This document shows positions 1-12,200 of a DNA stretch of 64,000 bases, piece by piece. The DNA comes from Gyromitra esculenta (lineage: Eukaryota > Ascomycota > Pezizomycetes > Pezizales > Discinaceae). The notes below the pieces were generated by a model. That model was not told the DNA's origin. It searched no databases and was given only the letters and a program-made list of their open reading frames with translations. The stretch is taken from contig JBCAML010000002.1 of NCBI GenBank assembly GCA_038503075.1, forward strand, positions 1,550,001-1,614,000. The letters run 5' to 3'. Each line of letters starts with the position of its first letter. Position 1 is the stretch's first letter. The position numbers were made by a program, and so were the translations under genes.

Positions 1-2356
1 ATCTGCACCGAGCGCTCGGCCCGGAATATGGCCTTCCAAGGTGTATTCCCCAACCGTGGCGAGTACCCCTCTGTCGGTACCATCGTTGGTTCCGCCCTCA
101 TCGGTACTCTTGTCTACGCCCCCTTGTCAGTACACACCAATGGCGTCCGCGTCCTTCCCATGGAGACAGTCCTTGCCACAAAGGGTACTGGTGTTGTCAC
201 CTCCGTCCCCTCAGATTCACCTGACGACTACGCAACCGTTATGGACTTGGCTAAGAAGGCCGAATACTATGGCATCAAGAAGGAGTGGGCGGAACTCGAA
301 ATCATCCCAATCATTAATACTCCAACCTATGGCAATAAGACTGCCGAGTTTCTTGTCAAGAAGATGAAGATTAATTCGCCCAAGGATACAAAGCCACTAG
401 CTGAAGCAAAAGATCTCGCCTACAAGGAAGGATACTACCAGGGAACTATGCTGGTTGGTGATTTCAAGGGCGAAAAGGTCGAAGCTGCCAAACCCAAAGT
501 CCGAGAATATCTCATCAAGAGAAAGGAAGCAATTGCTTACAGCGAGCCTGAGGGCCCGGTCACATCGAGGTCTGCCGACCCTTGTGTCGTCGCGCTCTGT
601 GACCAGTGGTACCTCGACTACGGAGAAGTATCGTGGCGTAAACAGACTGAAGAGCTAGTCACCGGTAAGTTGAATACTTATCACGAAGAGACTAAGCACG
701 GTTTCCAGGCGAACTTGGCGTGGTTGAACCAGTGGGCTTGCGCTAGGTCTTATGGGTTGGGAAGTAAGATACCTTGGGATCCACAGTTCTTGGTGGAGAG
801 TTTGTCGGACAGTACGATCTACATGGCTTATTACACTATTGCGCATTACCTACATTCTTCAATCGACGGAAAATCTCCAGGATTAGCTTCAATCAAGCCA
901 GAACAGATGACGGACGAAGTGTGGGATTACATTTTCACACGTCGGGAACTCACCCCCGAGATCTTGAAGGAATCGAGAATTGAGGAGATCTGGTTGAAGA
1001 AGATGCGGAGGGAGTTTGAATATTTTTACCCGCTCGACGTGCGTGTTTCTGGGAAGGACTTGGTGCAGAACCATCTCACTTTCTTCCTTTATGTTCATGT
1101 TGCACTATTTCCACCACAATATTGGCCGAAGGGTGTTCGAGCGAACGGCCATCTTATGCTTAATGGCGAGAAGATGAGTAAATCAATAGGGAACTTCCTG
1201 ACACTAGAGGAGACGGTGAAGAAGTTTGGTGCGGACGCTGCGAGAGTAGCGTTAAGTGATGCCGGTGATGGCGTGGAGGATGCGAATTTTGAGGAAAAGG
1301 TGGCAAGCACGAGCGTGTTGAGACTATATACGCTAAAGGAGTGGTGTGAGGATATAGTGAGAGATGCGGAGACTGGGAAGCTGAGGACAGGGCCCAAAGA
1401 TAATTTCTGGGACAAGGTGTTTGAGAACGAGATGAATCAGTTGACGGAAGATACAAGGGATAACTATGAATCGTGGGTCTTTTTTTACTTAAATCACTAG
1501 CATGAGAAGTTCTTCTAACGTGTTTTCAGAACATCCTTCAAGCTTGCCCTCAAAACTGGATTCTATGATTTCCAGTCTGCACGCGATACTTATCGTGAAG
1601 CAACTGCATCTATTGGAATGCACAAGGACCTAGCTATTGATTACATCAAGCGTCAGGCCTTGTTGATCAACCCAATTGCACCTCACTGGGCAGAATACAT
1701 CTGGCAAGAGGTTTTGAAGAACGTAAGCCAGATTTAAATTCTCTCTCCAGCTCAACTAGTATGACAGGGCTCATTTTCCATAGTCATCAACTATCCAAAA
1801 CGAGCTATTCCCCAGGATCTCCGCGCCCATATCTCCTACCATTACCGCAGCCCGAAATTACGTGCACGCGGTCTCCACAGCCATCACCTCAACCGAAGGT
1901 GCCCAACTAAAAAAAAAGGCTAAAGGCCGAGGCGTTAGCTATGACCCGACCCTCCCTAAGAAACTCACCATCTTCGTGGCCCTCACCTACCCAGCTTGGC
2001 AAAACAAGTACATCGACCTAGTCCGTGAGGCCTTCAACGATGTAACTCTCACCATCAACGACAAGGAGCTGAATCCAAAAATACAGAAGCTTGGGGAGAT
2101 GAAGAAAGCCATGCCATTTGTACAGGGCCTTAAAAGACGTCTAGCGAATGAGCCACCAAAGACAGTATTTGAGCGGAAACTCGTCTTTGATGAGGCCGAG
2201 ACGCTGAAACAAGTGCTTCCCGCGCTGAGAAAGAATACAGGATGTCAGCAGATTGATATCGTAGTTGTGGAGGAAGGAGCGAAGGGATTGAGCCCTATTG
2301 CGGAGAATGCGGAGCCTGGGAGTCCGAAGTTTGAGTTTGAGAATATCCCGACGTAA
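1..2356 (+). CDS. CDC60: Cytosolic leucyl-tRNA synthetase, 3' part (partial at window edge)
   Basis: Class I aminoacyl-tRNA synthetase that charges tRNA-Leu in the cytosol. The frame is open from base 1, so the 5' part (with the HIGH motif) lies outside the window; 745 C-terminal residues are present. Exons 1-1472, 1530-1722 and 1784-2356; the introns have GTGGGT and GTAAGC donors, and the first has a CTAAC branch site. The KMSKS ATP-binding motif is exact at 1171-1185, inside GEKMSKSIGNF. Upstream is the end of the editing/catalytic region (ERSARNMAFQGVFPNRGEYP, whose first residues lie before base 28). Downstream is the anticodon-binding helical domain (FKLALKTGFYDFQSARD) and the eukaryote-type C-terminal extension. 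The eukaryotic C-terminus and the absence of bacterial features point to the cytosolic rather than the mitochondrial enzyme. Splicing restores Y-E-S-T-S-F-K across intron 1. Family assignment is sure; the symbol follows the budding yeast cytosolic enzyme. Confidence 0.95.
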
Positions 2357-5300
2357 GGTTTGGCATTTGAAACTCATAGACGGTTTTTTTATGTAGAAAA
2401 TCGGTATTGGGTACATAGTTCCGTAGTTGTGGATTTAAAAAAAAAGAATATCCCACTGAAATATGACGGACTCTGTGGAGTTAAATGGCTGGAATTACTT
2501 AATCTTAGTCTTTGTCACGGACCTAGTGATTTTTGTTAGATCTTTTATGATAGAAACATATTGATTTGCGATCCTTGAGACGTATCATACATGATAGCGA
2601 ACAGAACATAAATCTAGTTGACATTCCAGCATAAAAGACGGGAAACCGGCTCTCCAAGTCAAAAACACCCATTTCTATGGTACTCCACGACAAAGGAGGA
2701 ATCTAGATATTGAACCTTTTAGTGGAAAGGTAGAACTAATTCAATGAGCCCTGTACGATTGGCGAGGCACCCAATATCAATTCCAAACAAAATTATACTC
2801 GCCCCCAGACAAGTCTAACGACTTTACAGGGCAATAAATTTCTTAAGATCAACAAGGCTCGCTTAGCTTTCTTCTGTTGTTATAATAAAGGATTTAAGAT
2901 TCGTTAATACTTTCACTTTTATAGCCTGCCGTACTCCTGCACCTGTATTGGAGTCACTCGGTTGCCGGAATGATACCGGCGTTAGTCACTTGAACCCGCG
3001 AAGCACAAATATGATAGGTATACAATGAACGGGAACCTGTCAAGAATTGACCAAGTGCAAAACCCCTCGCATCCGCGTCATCACTACAGCCAAAGGTAAT
3101 CTTTGTTAAGATTAGAGGGAATAAATCAAAGCTTGATCAAGCTTAAGGGAGCGCGTCGTTACAGTCGCTTATAGGGTAACGGAAAATAGGTAGCGACGGA
3201 GAACAAGGGTCTGCGCTGTGGTTCAATAAACTGATGAATTCAAATTTATAAACAAAATTAGCTAAAGAGAGTAGAATAAGTTCCAACACGAGACTGTAAG
3301 TGAACTGAACGGAAAAAACACAGAAAAGCATTGTGCTCACAATACTCCACCACCGGAAATTGTTATGTTCTCAGGACTGCCAGTGTATATCTCAGATATC
3401 CCAGGGCCAGGTAACTTGATTTTGGGAAAATATGACAGACATGCGGTTACTAAGACGATCCAACCCCACGCTCTCCGTTATCACCTATTTTCTGTTAACC
3501 CCTAAGCAACTGGAATCACGAATACGAAAAGTTGGTGTTTGAAATCTAGGGTTGCATAGTGACATGAATATCGTCATATCTAGGAGGCGGGTAGCAAAAA
3601 GGCGGGCAGGTTTAACCGCTGATATTCTTACAATTACTACTTTCCCTGAGTAGTTCGAATCATAGCTTGTAGAAAAAAGGGCCAACTATTCAGAGGGCAT
3701 ATCACAAAAAAAAACGAAATGCACTCAGTAGACAGGAATCTCCTCTCATTAGGTCAAGCCTTGGCTATGATATCAAGATTTCAACAGGGAAAATGCTGTG
3801 CCGATCTCTCATGTATCATGCACCTTAGTTGAAGGGGATTACTATTTGTGGGACTTTATAGTAATGTCGAACACAACGCCGTATTGATAATGATCCAGAA
3901 CTCCTTAAACGATAACCGCAAAATCTAGGATTCGATCCCTTGATGCAGCGATCGACCAGCTGATTAAACAACGGGCTAAGTCTTGCGCTTTTCCCTTGAG
4001 AGACGCAGATATCAGCTAGAATTGATACCAGAGTAGGCGGCTGCCCAACTCATCAGATATTCATAACGAGGACAAGCGCAAGATTACTGAAGACCATCTC
4101 TGTCCCCACTTAGCTGAAATCGCAGAGAGCAAGACCACCCCTCCATTTAAGCTTCACTCTATCTATTCGGACAGCCAAAAATCTAGATCATGTCGAACTC
4201 CTTTCGCGGTATTCTGCTTGCTAATAAGCTCAGCAGAATTATTATCTTACTCAGCTTCCCCATCTACTCTCAAATCACGGACAACCGTTAACGGCCTCTC
4301 TAAAATATAGTAAAATCCTGAATAAGCCACGCCATGTCTCCAACAACACAACTTACCCAGGCACCGTGGGGTCAGTACAATCACCACTGCCAGGCATTTT
4401 GCCAGTTTCACGCATGACCCGAAGGTCAACTTCAGTGCTCCAGGTCAAGGAGTCGTCCCCGCAAACGAAGGTAGATTCCGTCTATACTCGTTATTGACTG
4501 ACTTTTTTGCACCGGGCTAGCTCTGTATACCATACAAAACTGCAAAAAGCGCATGGGGCACGGGTCCAGCCCAGTGCACAAACGTCAGTCATTTACGAGT
4601 ACATTTTTGTTGCGAGCCTTATCGCATGCTTTTTTCGCTTCGATCCTGGAGCCTGAGGGCCTTAGCCAATACCGAGTGAGACTATATGAATCAAACCACC
4701 AGCCAATAACTACATGATTGTTCACCAAGCACTAGGAACTAGATGTCTTAGACCATACACAGAACTACATATAGATAATCTGTAATCTGGAAGGCCCCCG
4801 AGACATTTCCCACAAATTAAGCAGAATCTCAGCCTTATCGATATCTCGCATATACGAAGTGAATTAATTCTACTCGCAACAGGCATAAAGAACCCGAAAA
4901 TCTAAGTGTGAGCTAACTAGCCAAGTCGTGGATGTTGCAAACTAAGCCGAATTAGAAATTACTACCAGCAAAAGCCGTTTTCGGGTTCTTTATGCCTGTT
5001 GCGAGTATGATGATGCTCAGGACTTAGAGAAAGTAAAATCAACATCAGTAAGACTTGAATGGTCTTTTCTGGTACGAAATCCTCGCATGCACTAGCAAGG
5101 TGAATAACGAATCGAATAAACGCTGTCTTGGTCTTGATGATACCGTGGCTTACGATACACTAACCTCATCGACATAACTCCCGGAACCGATCCCACAAAT
5201 GATATGGTGCGAACACCTGCAAATAAAAATTACTAAGTGCAGCTTCATAAACAGTAGTGACTCCCCGAGGAGATATGCGACTAAATATCAAAAGAAATCC

Positions 5301-6502
5301 GATTCCAGCCACGAATTGTCGACTGACCACATTTTGTAAGCTGGCGGTTGTCACGATAGTAATCGTAATCTGGTTTTCAACGTCTGTGCACGTGGTGAAG
5401 GATCGCCTGGCGTCAGATTGGCGCGAATAACGCCCCTGATTTTCAACCTTCCCTGTGCATATCTGATTCCGGCTTGAGAACAGCGGAGTTATCCGCTCTA
5501 TGGAATAATCATGCAAACTGTCTAGGATCTGTACCTCCAGAGATCCATGATCCAGCACTTCATGTACTCTAGGTTGGTGTCCAGCTGGCAAACCAATTGA
5601 ACACACATGGCACCTAATACCTGCCTACGAATAAGTCTTTTTCGACAATTCCGAATCTTTTCCCCCCCGGCTAATGTAGCCAAGAATGCGAAAATAAGGT
5701 TCCAAAATTGAAGGTATTGGCGGATACCGGGTCGCTTATGTCTCAGCCCCTCAAATTTACTCGTGAGACTACAGCATCTTAGGAAAGGGTAGCCATAGAA
5801 TCCGTCCGATGACGATGTTCACTTTACAATAGAAAGAAAGACCTCCAAAATAACTGGGCCGTTGGCTACATGTAGGGTAGAGTACTTCCAATTCACAAAC
5901 AAGAGGTGTTTCCTAAATCCCCTACATTCGCATATACTTTGCAGGAGTACACCCCATCCAGTTTCATGGATCCACGCGTGATACGAAAGATACCATCCGT
6001 TATTTATGGGGCAGAGTGGTGCTCAGTTTGGCTCTCAGTACCTAATCATGGGTAGCCAGCTCTCCCAATCGATCGATATACACTATAATAGGTCAACGAC
6101 GTGCATACATACTTTCTCGTCATCACTGCAGGCATCCCGCCAGAAGAAAGAAGGTCAGCAAACGAAAATCGCCACACTGAGACAATTTTATCTTGTGGCG
6201 GGCCAGACAGCGCACAGCCCCAGATGAATAATCCATACGATGTTAAGTATCCAAGTACCACAAATCCCAGGATCGTGTTGACCCGTGGTACCATGGGATT
6301 TAACACAACCACCCTCTAGATAATCTATCGATACATCGATAAATACACCGGCCACCCTACACGTCTATAGTGAAGAAGTAAATCGACGTTTACAGTGTTT
6401 CTCGGGTCGTCCGGCGGCATCCACGACTCACTCCGAATTATCCGGAGCCGATACCTGCATTAACACCCATACTGAGTGAACATTCCCTGCAAACAACTCA
6501 CA
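2357..6502. other. Gene-free interval between LeuRS and the TRP-like gene
   Basis: No frame here has coding character: the longest open stretch (5166-5606, minus) has no recognisable domain or plausible splice partner. It holds a 137-bp foldback element at 4871-5007 (listed separately), a 16-bp perfect palindrome at 3129-3144, which is about what chance predicts, and one TACATGTA octamer at 5867-5874. The rest looks like decayed, unique-looking sequence. Its last part should carry the promoter of the gene starting at 6503. Confidence 0.6.
4871..5007. mobile_element. 137-bp TA-flanked foldback element (MITE-like), copy 1
   Basis: Two arms, 4871-4900 and 4978-5007, are exact reverse complements over 30 bp (left arm begins TACTCGCAACAGGCATAAAG). 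The outermost bases are TA on both sides, as expected for a TA target duplication of the Tc1/mariner type. The 77-bp centre has no coding potential. A related element of the same total length lies at 56157-56293 and shares the core CAGGCATRAAGAACCCGAAA. Small size, terminal inverted repeats, TA ends and two copies fit a non-autonomous MITE. The transposase family is inferred from the TA ends only. Confidence 0.75.
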
Positions 6503-9290
6503 ATGCTAGCGTGGCTTTGGATGTTAGTATTTATGTTGTTTGCACAATGGCCAACTGTAATAGCAGCAGCAGGTGAGACCGCTTCTTCGGGGAAGTTATC
6601 GAACGATCGAAGACCTGCACTGTATACAGGGGACTTCGGAAACTGTATAGAAAACTCTGCCATCACGATCAGCCGTTTCAATGCAGCGTACTATGCAGAC
6701 AACATGACTGTAATCTTTAAAATCGAGGGACAGACAACTCTCGCAAATGAAAACTTAATGGGTAAGTATCTTCCGTCAGGACAAAACTATTGATATTGGC
6801 TAATATTTTTTTTCTTTTTGTTAGTCTATCTGACTGTTAATGCATGTTCGTGATCGATATTTCTATTCGATTTATACATGGACTGATTTACAGGATGCTC
6901 ATATATCCAGATGGGAAAAGTCGATTCAATCTAACTTTCAACCCTTGCAATGCCAACTTACCTTCTCTCTGTCCTGCCAGAGCTAGCGTAAACATATCAG
7001 CAGAACATGCAATTCCAGTATCCACGTCTGATGTTGCTGGGATTCCAAGTTCGTCATCCAACATTCCTTTTGCCATGTCCTTTGTTTTCTGATCACCATC
7101 AGGTATTGCTTTCGATATCCCCGATTTTGAGGGGCGAGCGGATTTGCGAATCTTCTCCAACTCAACTCACAGTCAAATTGCTTGCATTTCTGCACTCGTT
7201 ACTAATGGAAATAGTTTTTCGCATCCGAAAATTATTTCCCCAATATTAGCTGGTTTTGCCATTGCTGTCTGCCTTTCCTCATTCATTGCAGCAATTAGCG
7301 GCAATGGGGTCATCGACTCACGAACATTATACGCTCATTCCCTTTCAGCATATGCCGTATTTTCTTGTTATCATTCGATATTCTTCACTGGAGCTCTCTC
7401 TGTCAATTTTCCCAGTGTTCTCATTGCCTTTTGGTCAAACTTTGCTTGGTCAGCAGGCATAATCACAAATGAATCCATGCAAAATTCCCTTAATAGCTTT
7501 ACTAGGAAAGCTATTCGTTCAGTGGATACCAATATCGATACCAATATCGATACAGGTGGTTTAGAGATGTCAAAGGAATTGTATTCGATATCAAAGCGAA
7601 GCTTTAAATATGGAAAACATCAAAACGAAGGGTTCCCAGTCCCTGGAAATTTTTCAAGCTTCCCTGCGACTCTAGCCAACGCCGAGATGGCGTCCACAAA
7701 CGCTTTTATGACAGCCTTTGCGTGGTTTTTGGTTCTCTTAACGGGTATCTTTATCCTTGTCAGTGGGTTGAAGCTTATCCTAGAAGCCCTTACTCTCATA
7801 GGTTTGAGGAAAACGCGTCTTCAAGTTTTTCGAGAAAATTGGTTAGCCTTCTTGCAATCAATTTTGTTAAGGACGGTTTGGATTCATCTTGTTAATCTTG
7901 GTTTTATTTCTATGGGAATAGGTACTAACTGACTCCTTCAGGCATTTATTGCCTTTTTCCCAGTTGTTTTACTTGCAACGTTCCAGTTTACAGTTAAGGA
8001 GCCTGGGCCACAAGGCATCGCCGGGATTGTATTCGCAATTATGGTTACTGGGATGTTCACGGTTGCAACATATGCATATCTCCATAGATGGCGGGGGGGG
8101 AAGCTTCGGCTTGTAAGGGAAAGTCGAGTGATATCTCTTGAACGTAGGCTGGGCTTCCTGCCTTGGTGTAAAATCTCGCGACGAAGCAGCATTACCATAG
8201 CCCAAAAACCAGAGCCGACCACCATATCCTGGTGGAAGCTAGTAATCGAAACACATCAAGAACAGGCGTCAGTCCACGAAGAAAAGATGTTTATCCGCCG
8301 ATTCGGATGGCTATCCGCAAGATTCCGGCGGCGCCGGTGGTGGCTTTTCGGACCTTGGCTCTTTTATGAATTCCTTAGAGCTTTGTTTTATGGTGGGGGT
8401 CAAGAGAATTCGAAAGCACAAGTTTTCGGGTTGCTGGCTATCGAGATCATCGCCTTCGGCCTTTCGGCCTTTGCAGCCCCTTTCCAGAGTGTGAGGTCAG
8501 TAAACTATTAACTGTAGAATCACATCACCAGAAGCTTACTGCTCTGGCCTTCCAGATTGAATGCATTAACGATATACCTTTTTGGTATCACAAAAATTGC
8601 AACCCTAGCAATCATCGCCGCTTTCATAATGCATCCTAGGCTAGATGTAAGCTCTCCCTACTACCTTCCAAACATCGAAAATGACAAGCAAATCTGACGT
8701 GGGGATCATAGAGGATCGTCGTAACGGTACTTGGGATCGTCGTAATTGTGTTTCAGGGTATCACGACGTTAGTGGTGATCATTTTCAGCGCTGTCAACGT
8801 TTACACTACGTACTTTGGGATCGCTCCCCCAAAATCCCAGATCAAGCCTGAATCATGTATACCGGCAAGAGAAAAGTACCTCGAGCACATCAAAACAAGA
8901 TCCATCGATATCGATCCCCCACAAAAAGCTGCACCTGCTCCATCGCAACCTGTCGTTCCCTCGTTCTCCGTCACTGATGTTCGAAGATATCCCAAAATCG
9001 ATGATGAATATGATGATCCAATGGGATCCTTGTTTTCAGGGTCTTCGCGGAGGGGCACGTCAAATATCCCTCCTGGAGCAAGATTGCCCCGACAAACCTG
9101 GTCACCTAACCCAAGATGGTCCAAAGAGGGTTTGCATACACTCCCCCAGCCAAGTTCTCGAACCAATTGGCCTCTTCTCGATGACCCTTTAAGGCCATTA
9201 AATGATGGTTTCAGAAAAGAAACCTCCTCTGAAGTGCACGACCCACGGCCATTCGAGGACGATGTACATACCTTTTCACAAAAAATTTAG
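6503..9290 (+). CDS. Fungal TRP-like membrane protein (ML-like lumenal domain, Flc/Pkd2 family)
   Basis: Predicted polytopic membrane protein of 811 residues. Seven exons join in frame: 6503-6761, 6825-6849, 6894-7048, 7103-7875, 7942-8495, 8556-8646, 8712-9290. The ATG at 6503 is chosen because it is the first in frame and opens a signal peptide (MLAWLWMLVFMLFAQW, then AAA-G). The lumenal part has the ML-like pattern: a Cys in GNCIENS, then SRFNAAYY, IFKIEGQTT, FNLTFNPC and SLCP. Several hydrophobic helices follow (for example around ISPILAGFAIAVCLSSF and LATFQF...GIVFAIMVTGMF), then a last pair before a hydrophilic, proline- and serine-rich C-terminal tail of about 160 residues. Relatives (fungal Flc proteins, S. 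pombe Pkd2) act in calcium flux, wall integrity or FAD transport at ER or plasma membrane; which role applies here cannot be read from sequence. Exon 2 is only 25 nt and the donors at 6850 and 7049 are weak, so the 5' structure is the least certain part. Confidence 0.8.
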
Positions 9291-12200
9291 CCCGCTGAAA
9301 CATTGTTCCGATCACATGTTCAGCCCTTAGCGTGCTTACCTATTATTCACATGACCAAGCGTTGGTAAACAAACATTTTTCCTAGGTTGTGTTCTTAGAA
9401 GTGTCTTGTTACTTAGTCCTTTGTACCTAGTATATAGAACGATGATGACAGCTATTGTTAATCATTTTTGTAGAAGATCGTTCCCGTTTATGGCGTTGAG
9501 TTCTTTTTTCTGGAAAGCATCATTACCCGAACGCTGAACATATCGTCACTTTTGGCAATTCTGACAGCGGTAAACAAAAAGCCAAGGTGAGAGGGTTTTT
9601 TTCAACACGGACCTTTCTCAGGATATGTAGCTTCCTCACTGGGGACTCACTGGGGTGGCACGGCTCCTAGCCTTGGTGCGCAGCGCGCGGTGAAGGCCCT
9701 GCCTGTATATTCCCCGACCAATTAGTACTCTACCAATTAATAGCTTTAGGCTCTTATCCCTTTCCATGTATTATCCGATTTCAGGACGTCAGTTAAATTG
9801 TGATTCCGAGTGATCGACTAACTTAGATCCATTGGGGCAACATTTAGATACAATACCTATAACCGATGCGTAAGCCGAAAACTATCCAGGGAAAAGGAAA
9901 TAGGTCCTGCCATGTGAGCTCATCGACCCAAAGAGGAGTTACACGGCTTCTCCAGCCGTTTTTTCCCTTACGTGTGTACCCACAAACTCCCTTTGCTCCG
10001 CTCTTTTCGTCCTATGCGCAGAGTACGAGGCCCCAGGACATGATAGTCCAACATCACCTTTTACCCTTGAAACTCACGATGGCGGTCGAGACTGCAGGCG
10101 AACCGGTTAAATTCCAGAAATTCTGTAAAAAGGCGATGATTGCCAACTCTTTAGGAGGTCCCCACGCTTGACGCTTAATTACATCGTGAGGAAGCCGGAC
10201 ACTCTGATACAACGGCGATCAAGATTATTAAATCGCGGTAAGCTCGCCATCAACCATTCCCCTTTTTCAAATGCCGTTCACTACTGTCATTAACGGGCAC
10301 ACCACATCAAGGGACATTTCTTAGGTTCCTCATTAAGACTAGATCTTTTTTCCCTCCTTAGGTTTCCGTCCATCTTGCGATGAATCTCTCTACCAGACGC
10401 GTTATCGGAGAATTTTGGTGAGGATACGTCTTTGACAGGTTGACAGCCGCTCGTTTCAAGTGGAAAGGGCGTCAGTTGGACTGTTCACAGCGGCCAGGCG
10501 TCTTATGCGGGGATCAATGCGTACATTGATCTTGACTGGGAGCTTATTGGTGTCTTCCAATTTTTGTGTGATTCACGTTGGGCTGCATGATGTGGATGAC
10601 GCTTCGGCACAGCTTGCGAGGAAATTCCGACTTGTGGAACGGTAAGATTTGCGGTCCCACCGACAAGGTTGCGGAACAAGGAGCAGGTTCGTTGTTGGTT
10701 CTTCTACCAATGTTCCATGCAGCTTCTGTGTCTTAGCAGCATCTAGGTCACAATTTGGTTCACGAACTTGTCTCGGCATCAATAATTGGCAACAGTTACC
10801 AACTGTTCTAATTTATGATGAATTGGAAATAAGCCCGCCTGCTGTAAGGTTGTAAGGGGAGATCTGCCATATTATGCCAGATTCCCGTCGATTAATGACA
10901 CCGGCAAGACAACGAAAGCACCAATTACCATTCGAAAACTGTGTAAAAACCCCTCCGCTTTTCCCAAGATAGAACGCCGTGCCGACCCCATGAGTATGGA
11001 GTAGAGGCATATGCGCACTGTTCGTGCAACTCCAATACCATCGCCAAATAGTAAGGTCTTGTTAGCCACTTCTCATCGGTCGGCCACCACTTTTACAGTG
11101 GGGGTTCCTTGACTTCGGGATCCACCATCTGTGATAGGCAACTCTCATCCGAGGATCCACCTAACTACCCGTCCATCCCTTGCAAACCCTTGCAAATCAT
11201 ACAGTCCTCTGCATGATACACATCCAGGGCTACTTGCTTTTTCCCCCGTTCTGCGATGCTTCGCGTTTCGTGCAAATAAAATATTTCATGCTCGAACTCC
11301 CGTTCGGAAAGAGTTTTTTTTTTAGACCGCACCGTTTCGTCTGGTGTTCCAAATTTCTGATATTCTCTGCTCTCCTCTCCTCAACGAAAAAACCCTAAAC
11401 GGTTTCGGTTGCCGGCAAGCAATATCGTACGATTTTCAGAACACAACTGCCGCGCCAGCGTCATCTCGCTTAATATGTAACAGGCCCAAACTGATCTTAA
11501 CCTCACTTCCCAAGCATAACATGTTGATGCGCGCTTAGGCGAAAAATGTGGCAGGATAAGTTTGATCTAATTCGCTTCCGGCCACGTTACTGCAAACTGT
11601 GACGGGCCGTATAGGTGTAGATCGGCTGGGAGGCGTATTGTAAAGTAGCATCATAAGGTCTGGGACGGGCAAGAGGGGGTTTGTGAATCGGGGGCTGGAC
11701 GTTCTGCGAAGATGATCTATCATAAAGAGGCGGGCAGAAGAAAGGTATGACGGACTATAGGGTATGCGTGCGCTGGAAATTGAATAAAAAGTGGAGTAAA
11801 CTTGGAATCTGCAGGTTTACATGCTCCATTCCATCGTTCTTCTCACCGCGCGCTGCACATATCATTCCTGTTCTCGGCCAGCGCAGTGGTGCTGGTTCGG
11901 TCACTTGACCAACCTTCTGGAAGCCAGAAAGAAAATTCAGACTTCTTCATGCGGTGGATGATATCCCACGAATGTAGTTAGGAGGTGCATGATATTCGGG
12001 TTAGAGCACCAACAACCAACCCCTCCCATGAATTGCGTTCCCAATCTGCGGGACAGCGTCGTCACATTTTATTTTATTTTTTTCAGACGTTCGTCCCGGC
12101 CAGGCAGCCTTCTCTGGGAAAACGATCTGCGCGATGATTGTTTCGCCCCCATCTCACCCTTGGAATCGTGGGATGATTATCGGGGAATCCCTGTAAATCA

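Noticed and set aside
3129..3144. 16-bp perfect palindrome AAGCTTGATCAAGCTT
   Set aside because: About one such palindrome is expected by chance in 64 kb and nothing around it suggests function.
3917..3987. tRNA-like segment on the minus strand: 7-bp acceptor-like pairing (CGCAAGA/TTTTGCG), B-box-like GGATCGAATCC, total 71 bases
   Set aside because: The T-stem pairs over only three bases and is out of register, the D-arm does not pair and no U33 is present in a 7-base anticodon loop. It may be a decayed tRNA or SINE relic, but it is not a functional tRNA gene.
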